Shown one piece after another: positions 33,399-35,418 of a DNA stretch of 35,418 nucleotides. The stretch is from NCBI GenBank assembly GCA_945931665.1, contig CAMEPL010000021.1, positions 1 through 35,418 on the forward strand, in the 5' to 3' direction. This stretch comes from an uncultured Clostridium sp. GTDB taxonomy: Bacteria > Bacillota > Clostridia > Peptostreptococcales > Peptostreptococcaceae. The notes below the pieces were generated by a model. The model worked only from the letters and a program-made list of their open reading frames with translations, did no database searches and was not told where the DNA came from. Each line of letters begins with the position of its first letter. Position 1 is the stretch's first letter. The position numbers and the translations under genes were made by a program.

Positions 33399-34316
33399 TC
33401 AATCCTTATAAGATAATTTTAAAGTTAATCCGTCTTCTCCGATAATAGTTTCTTTAAAAAGATTAGTAGCATTTTCTATGAAATCCTTTGGCTCTTCAAT
33501 AGATGGACTAAAATGGGTCAATAGAAGCTTATCTACATTTCCCGCATTTGCAAGACTAGCTGCTTCTCTAAAAGTCATATGCTTATTTTTAACGGCTTTA
33601 GATATATCTAAATCATCTCCATACATACCTTCACATATAAATAAGTCACTTTCATATATAAACTCTGGTATTCCAAAAGTAGGTCTAGTATCTGTTATAA
33701 AACTAAGTTTTATCCCTTTGCGATTTTCCCCCAACACCATATTAGAGTAATATGTTTTATCTTCATAAATTACAGTCTCATTTTCTTGAAGTCTTCTCCA
33801 TAAAGCCTGCGGAACTTGATTAGAAAGTGCTTTTTCTCTATCGAATTTAGGTTTTCTTTTAAAATACAAGCTATACCCAATACATTCAGTTGAGTGTTCT
33901 AAATCAATTGTAGATATATCTATATCTTTTAAAATAGTATGTTCTAAACTGAATTTTTCTTTTGGATTTTCAATTATATTAACTTTATATGGAAGATATT
34001 CAACCAAGACTTTTATAGCCTTCATAGCATCTATTATGCCGATTGGACCTACTATAGTTAAATCGTCTGTTTTCCCGCTATTACCCATTGTCTGTAAAAG
34101 ACCAATTAAACCTATTATATGGTCTCCATGTAAATGAGTTATAAGTATTAAATCTATATTTTTAAATCCACAATTATATTTTTTCATCGCAACTTGTGTA
34201 CCTTCGCCACAGTCTATAAGTATTTTGCTACCCTTATAATTTATAAAAAGTGAAGATAAAAATCTATTTGGCATAGGAACATTGCCACCACATCCTAGTA
34301 AAGTTAAATCAATCAT
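33399..34316 (-). CDS. rnz: Ribonuclease Z (tRNA 3' endonuclease)
   Basis: Zinc-dependent endonuclease that removes the 3' trailer from tRNA precursors lacking an encoded CCA. The 305 residues have the beta-lactamase-fold motif HLHGDH at 61-66, the start TLLGCGGNVPMPNR, the DLEHSTECIGYSL histidine motif, SFITDTRP, the KHMTFREAASLA block and LLLTHFSPS near the end. Read on the minus strand, GGAG lies 6 bases before the ATG. It is the only minus-strand gene in the window, convergent with yhbY and divergent from the DUF4846 gene. Confidence 0.96.
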   Translation of the reverse strand: MIDLTLLGCGGNVPMPNRFLSSLFINYKGSKILIDCGEGTQVAMKKYNCGFKNIDLILITHLHGDHIIGLIGLLQTMGNSGKTDDLTIVGPIGIIDAMKAIKVLVEYLPYKVNIIENPKEKFSLEHTILKDIDISTIDLEHSTECIGYSLYFKRKPKFDREKALSNQVPQALWRRLQENETVIYEDKTYYSNMVLGENRKGIKLSFITDTRPTFGIPEFIYESDLFICEGMYGDDLDISKAVKNKHMTFREAASLANAGNVDKLLLTHFSPSIEEPKDFIENATNLFKETIIGEDGLTLKLSYKD

Positions 34317-34476
34317 TTAAATCTCCTTTTAAATTAGTATTTAGAGGTATTTCTTAAAAAATATTTAAGAAATTTTATATAATATGTAAAAATAAATAGT
34401 AAAATCTATTGTAATATTAATATTATATATATTTTAACCATTTAGTATAGTATTAGTAAATAGAAAGGGGAGTATT

Positions 34477-35355
34477 ATGCAAAAAAGAAATGCTTTGGGA
34501 TTTATTTTGTGTGCTACTTTATTTATATGTTGTGGGTGTAGTAGTGAAATAAATAAAAGTAGTACAACTTCTAAAATCAATACAGTAGACAAAACTGAAA
34601 CGATTTTAGTAAATAAGGAGAAAAATACAATAAAAGAGAGGTATTACGTACCTAAGGGCTATGAAAGGATAAGTGTAGAAGAAAATAGTTTTGGGGAATT
34701 TTTAAGAAATAGTAAATTAGAAAAATACGGCGAGAAGGTAAAGTATTATAACGGAAAAACAAAAAATAAAGAAAATGTATACGATAGTGTTTTCGATGTA
34801 GATATAGGAGATAGAGATTTACATCAATGTGCAGATGCTGTGATGCTTTTGAGGGCTGAATATTTATATCAAAACGAAAGATATGATGAAATAAGTTTTG
34901 AGTTTGTAAATGGATTTAAGGCTGAATACAGTAAGTGGAGAATGGGGTATAGAATAAATGTCGGTGAAAATTCGTGTTCATATTATAAAGGTGCACAACC
35001 TGATAATTCATATTCAACTTTTAGAAATTATATGGATTTAGTTTTTGCATATAGTTCTACATTATCTTTAGAAAAAGAATTAAAAAGTGTAGATATAAAT
35101 GATATGCAAATAGGAGATGTATTTATAAAGGGAGGTTCTCCAGGTCATTGTGTAATAGTAGTAGATATGGCGCAAAATAAATCTACAGGAGAAAAAGTAT
35201 TTATGCTAGCACAAAGTTATATGCCAGCACAACAAACACAACTTCTTATAAATCCAAACGACAAAAATTTAAGTCCATGGTATAGCTTAGATTTTGGAGA
35301 TACTTTAAATACACCGGAGTGGACTTTTACAAAAGATCAATTAAAAAGATTTTAA
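34477..35355 (+). CDS. DUF4846-type lipoprotein
   Basis: A 292-residue exported protein of unknown function. The signal (QKRNALGFILCATLFICCG) ends at a likely lipidated Cys21. The lipobox CCGC has Cys instead of Leu at -3, so lipidation is probable but not certain. The mature part matches the DUF4846 pattern as I know it: VPKGYERISVEENSFGEFLR, DVDIGDRDLHQCADAVMLLRAE split across two blocks, IGDVFIKGGSPGHCVIVVD, MLAQSYMPAQQ, and a PEWTFTKDQLKRF ending. The conserved His/Cys in GHC and the Gln residues could form a catalytic site, which is untested inference. RBS AAAGGGGAG precedes the ATG. It is monocistronic with a terminator. Confidence 0.82.
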   Translation: MQKRNALGFILCATLFICCGCSSEINKSSTTSKINTVDKTETILVNKEKNTIKERYYVPKGYERISVEENSFGEFLRNSKLEKYGEKVKYYNGKTKNKENVYDSVFDVDIGDRDLHQCADAVMLLRAEYLYQNERYDEISFEFVNGFKAEYSKWRMGYRINVGENSCSYYKGAQPDNSYSTFRNYMDLVFAYSSTLSLEKELKSVDINDMQIGDVFIKGGSPGHCVIVVDMAQNKSTGEKVFMLAQSYMPAQQTQLLINPNDKNLSPWYSLDFGDTLNTPEWTFTKDQLKRF

Positions 35356-35361
35356 TACAAT

Positions 35362-35400
35362 AACTGATTTTCTATTTTATTTGTAGGAAATCAGTTTTTT
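35362..35400 (+). terminator. Intrinsic terminator after the DUF4846 gene
   Basis: AACTGATTT (35362-35370) with AAATCAGTT (35388-35396), a long AT-rich loop, then a T run. Confidence 0.75.
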
Positions 35401-35418
35401 AATTGCACCCATACAATT

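Noticed and set aside
34317-34476. Promoters in the rnz / DUF4846 divergent gap
   Set aside because: A TATAAT occurs at 34378-34383, but no convincing -35 lies at proper spacing, and matches of this kind are frequent in such AT-rich DNA.

Overview
The window reads as chromosomal core sequence from a low-GC, anaerobic Firmicute. Codon use is strongly AT-biased, Shine-Dalgarno sites are strong, and GTG/TTG starts are frequent. A complete six-gene rnf operon sits beside maf-radC-mreBCD-mrdA-minCDE-rodA, which points to the class Clostridia. From memory of gene order, this arrangement is most like Peptostreptococcaceae (the Clostridioides / Paraclostridium / Romboutsia group). That placement is inference and was not searched. 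I see no insertion sequence, prophage, CRISPR array, tRNA or rRNA.

Layout. (1) 15-2952: coaE, a small membrane-anchored lytic transglycosylase, and a family-5 peptide-binding lipoprotein, closely packed. (2) 3043-7865: small independent units, namely a copper chaperone behind a probable CsoR-type operator, an M20 amidohydrolase, a DegV fatty-acid-binding protein, an unrecognised 201-residue protein, an exported EEP-family phosphodiesterase/nuclease and a glyoxalase I-like protein. Most are separated by clear intrinsic terminators. (3) 7904-10097: an SH3b3-NlpC/P60 wall hydrolase, then a membrane protein with a SPOR-like domain. A hairpin can cover the ribosome binding site of the second gene. 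(4) 10331-15502: rnfCDGEAB, the ferredoxin:NAD+ oxidoreductase that couples electron transfer to Na+ or H+ translocation. (5) 15816-25801: maf, radC, mreBCD, a very large class B PBP2, minCDE and rodA, a cell-shape and division-site cluster. (6) 26276-30239: a split radical-SAM pair (TIGR03960/TIGR03936-like) and RNase G. (7) 30242-33188: L21 leader, rplU, prp, rpmA, obg and yhbY, a ribosome-biogenesis group in which Prp is expected to trim the N-terminus of L27. (8) 33399-35355: RNase Z on the minus strand and a DUF4846-type lipoprotein.

Nothing here is a clear new multi-gene system. The most notable signals are small: a 16-bp perfect inverted repeat inside the start of mreC, a ribosome-binding-site hairpin before the SPOR-like gene, a TTAACAATTGTTAA palindrome before rnfC, a possible 17-codon leader ORF overlapping minC, an orphan terminator-like hairpin before obg, long insertions in PBP2 and in the peptide-binding lipoprotein, and the unrecognised gene at 5963-6568.
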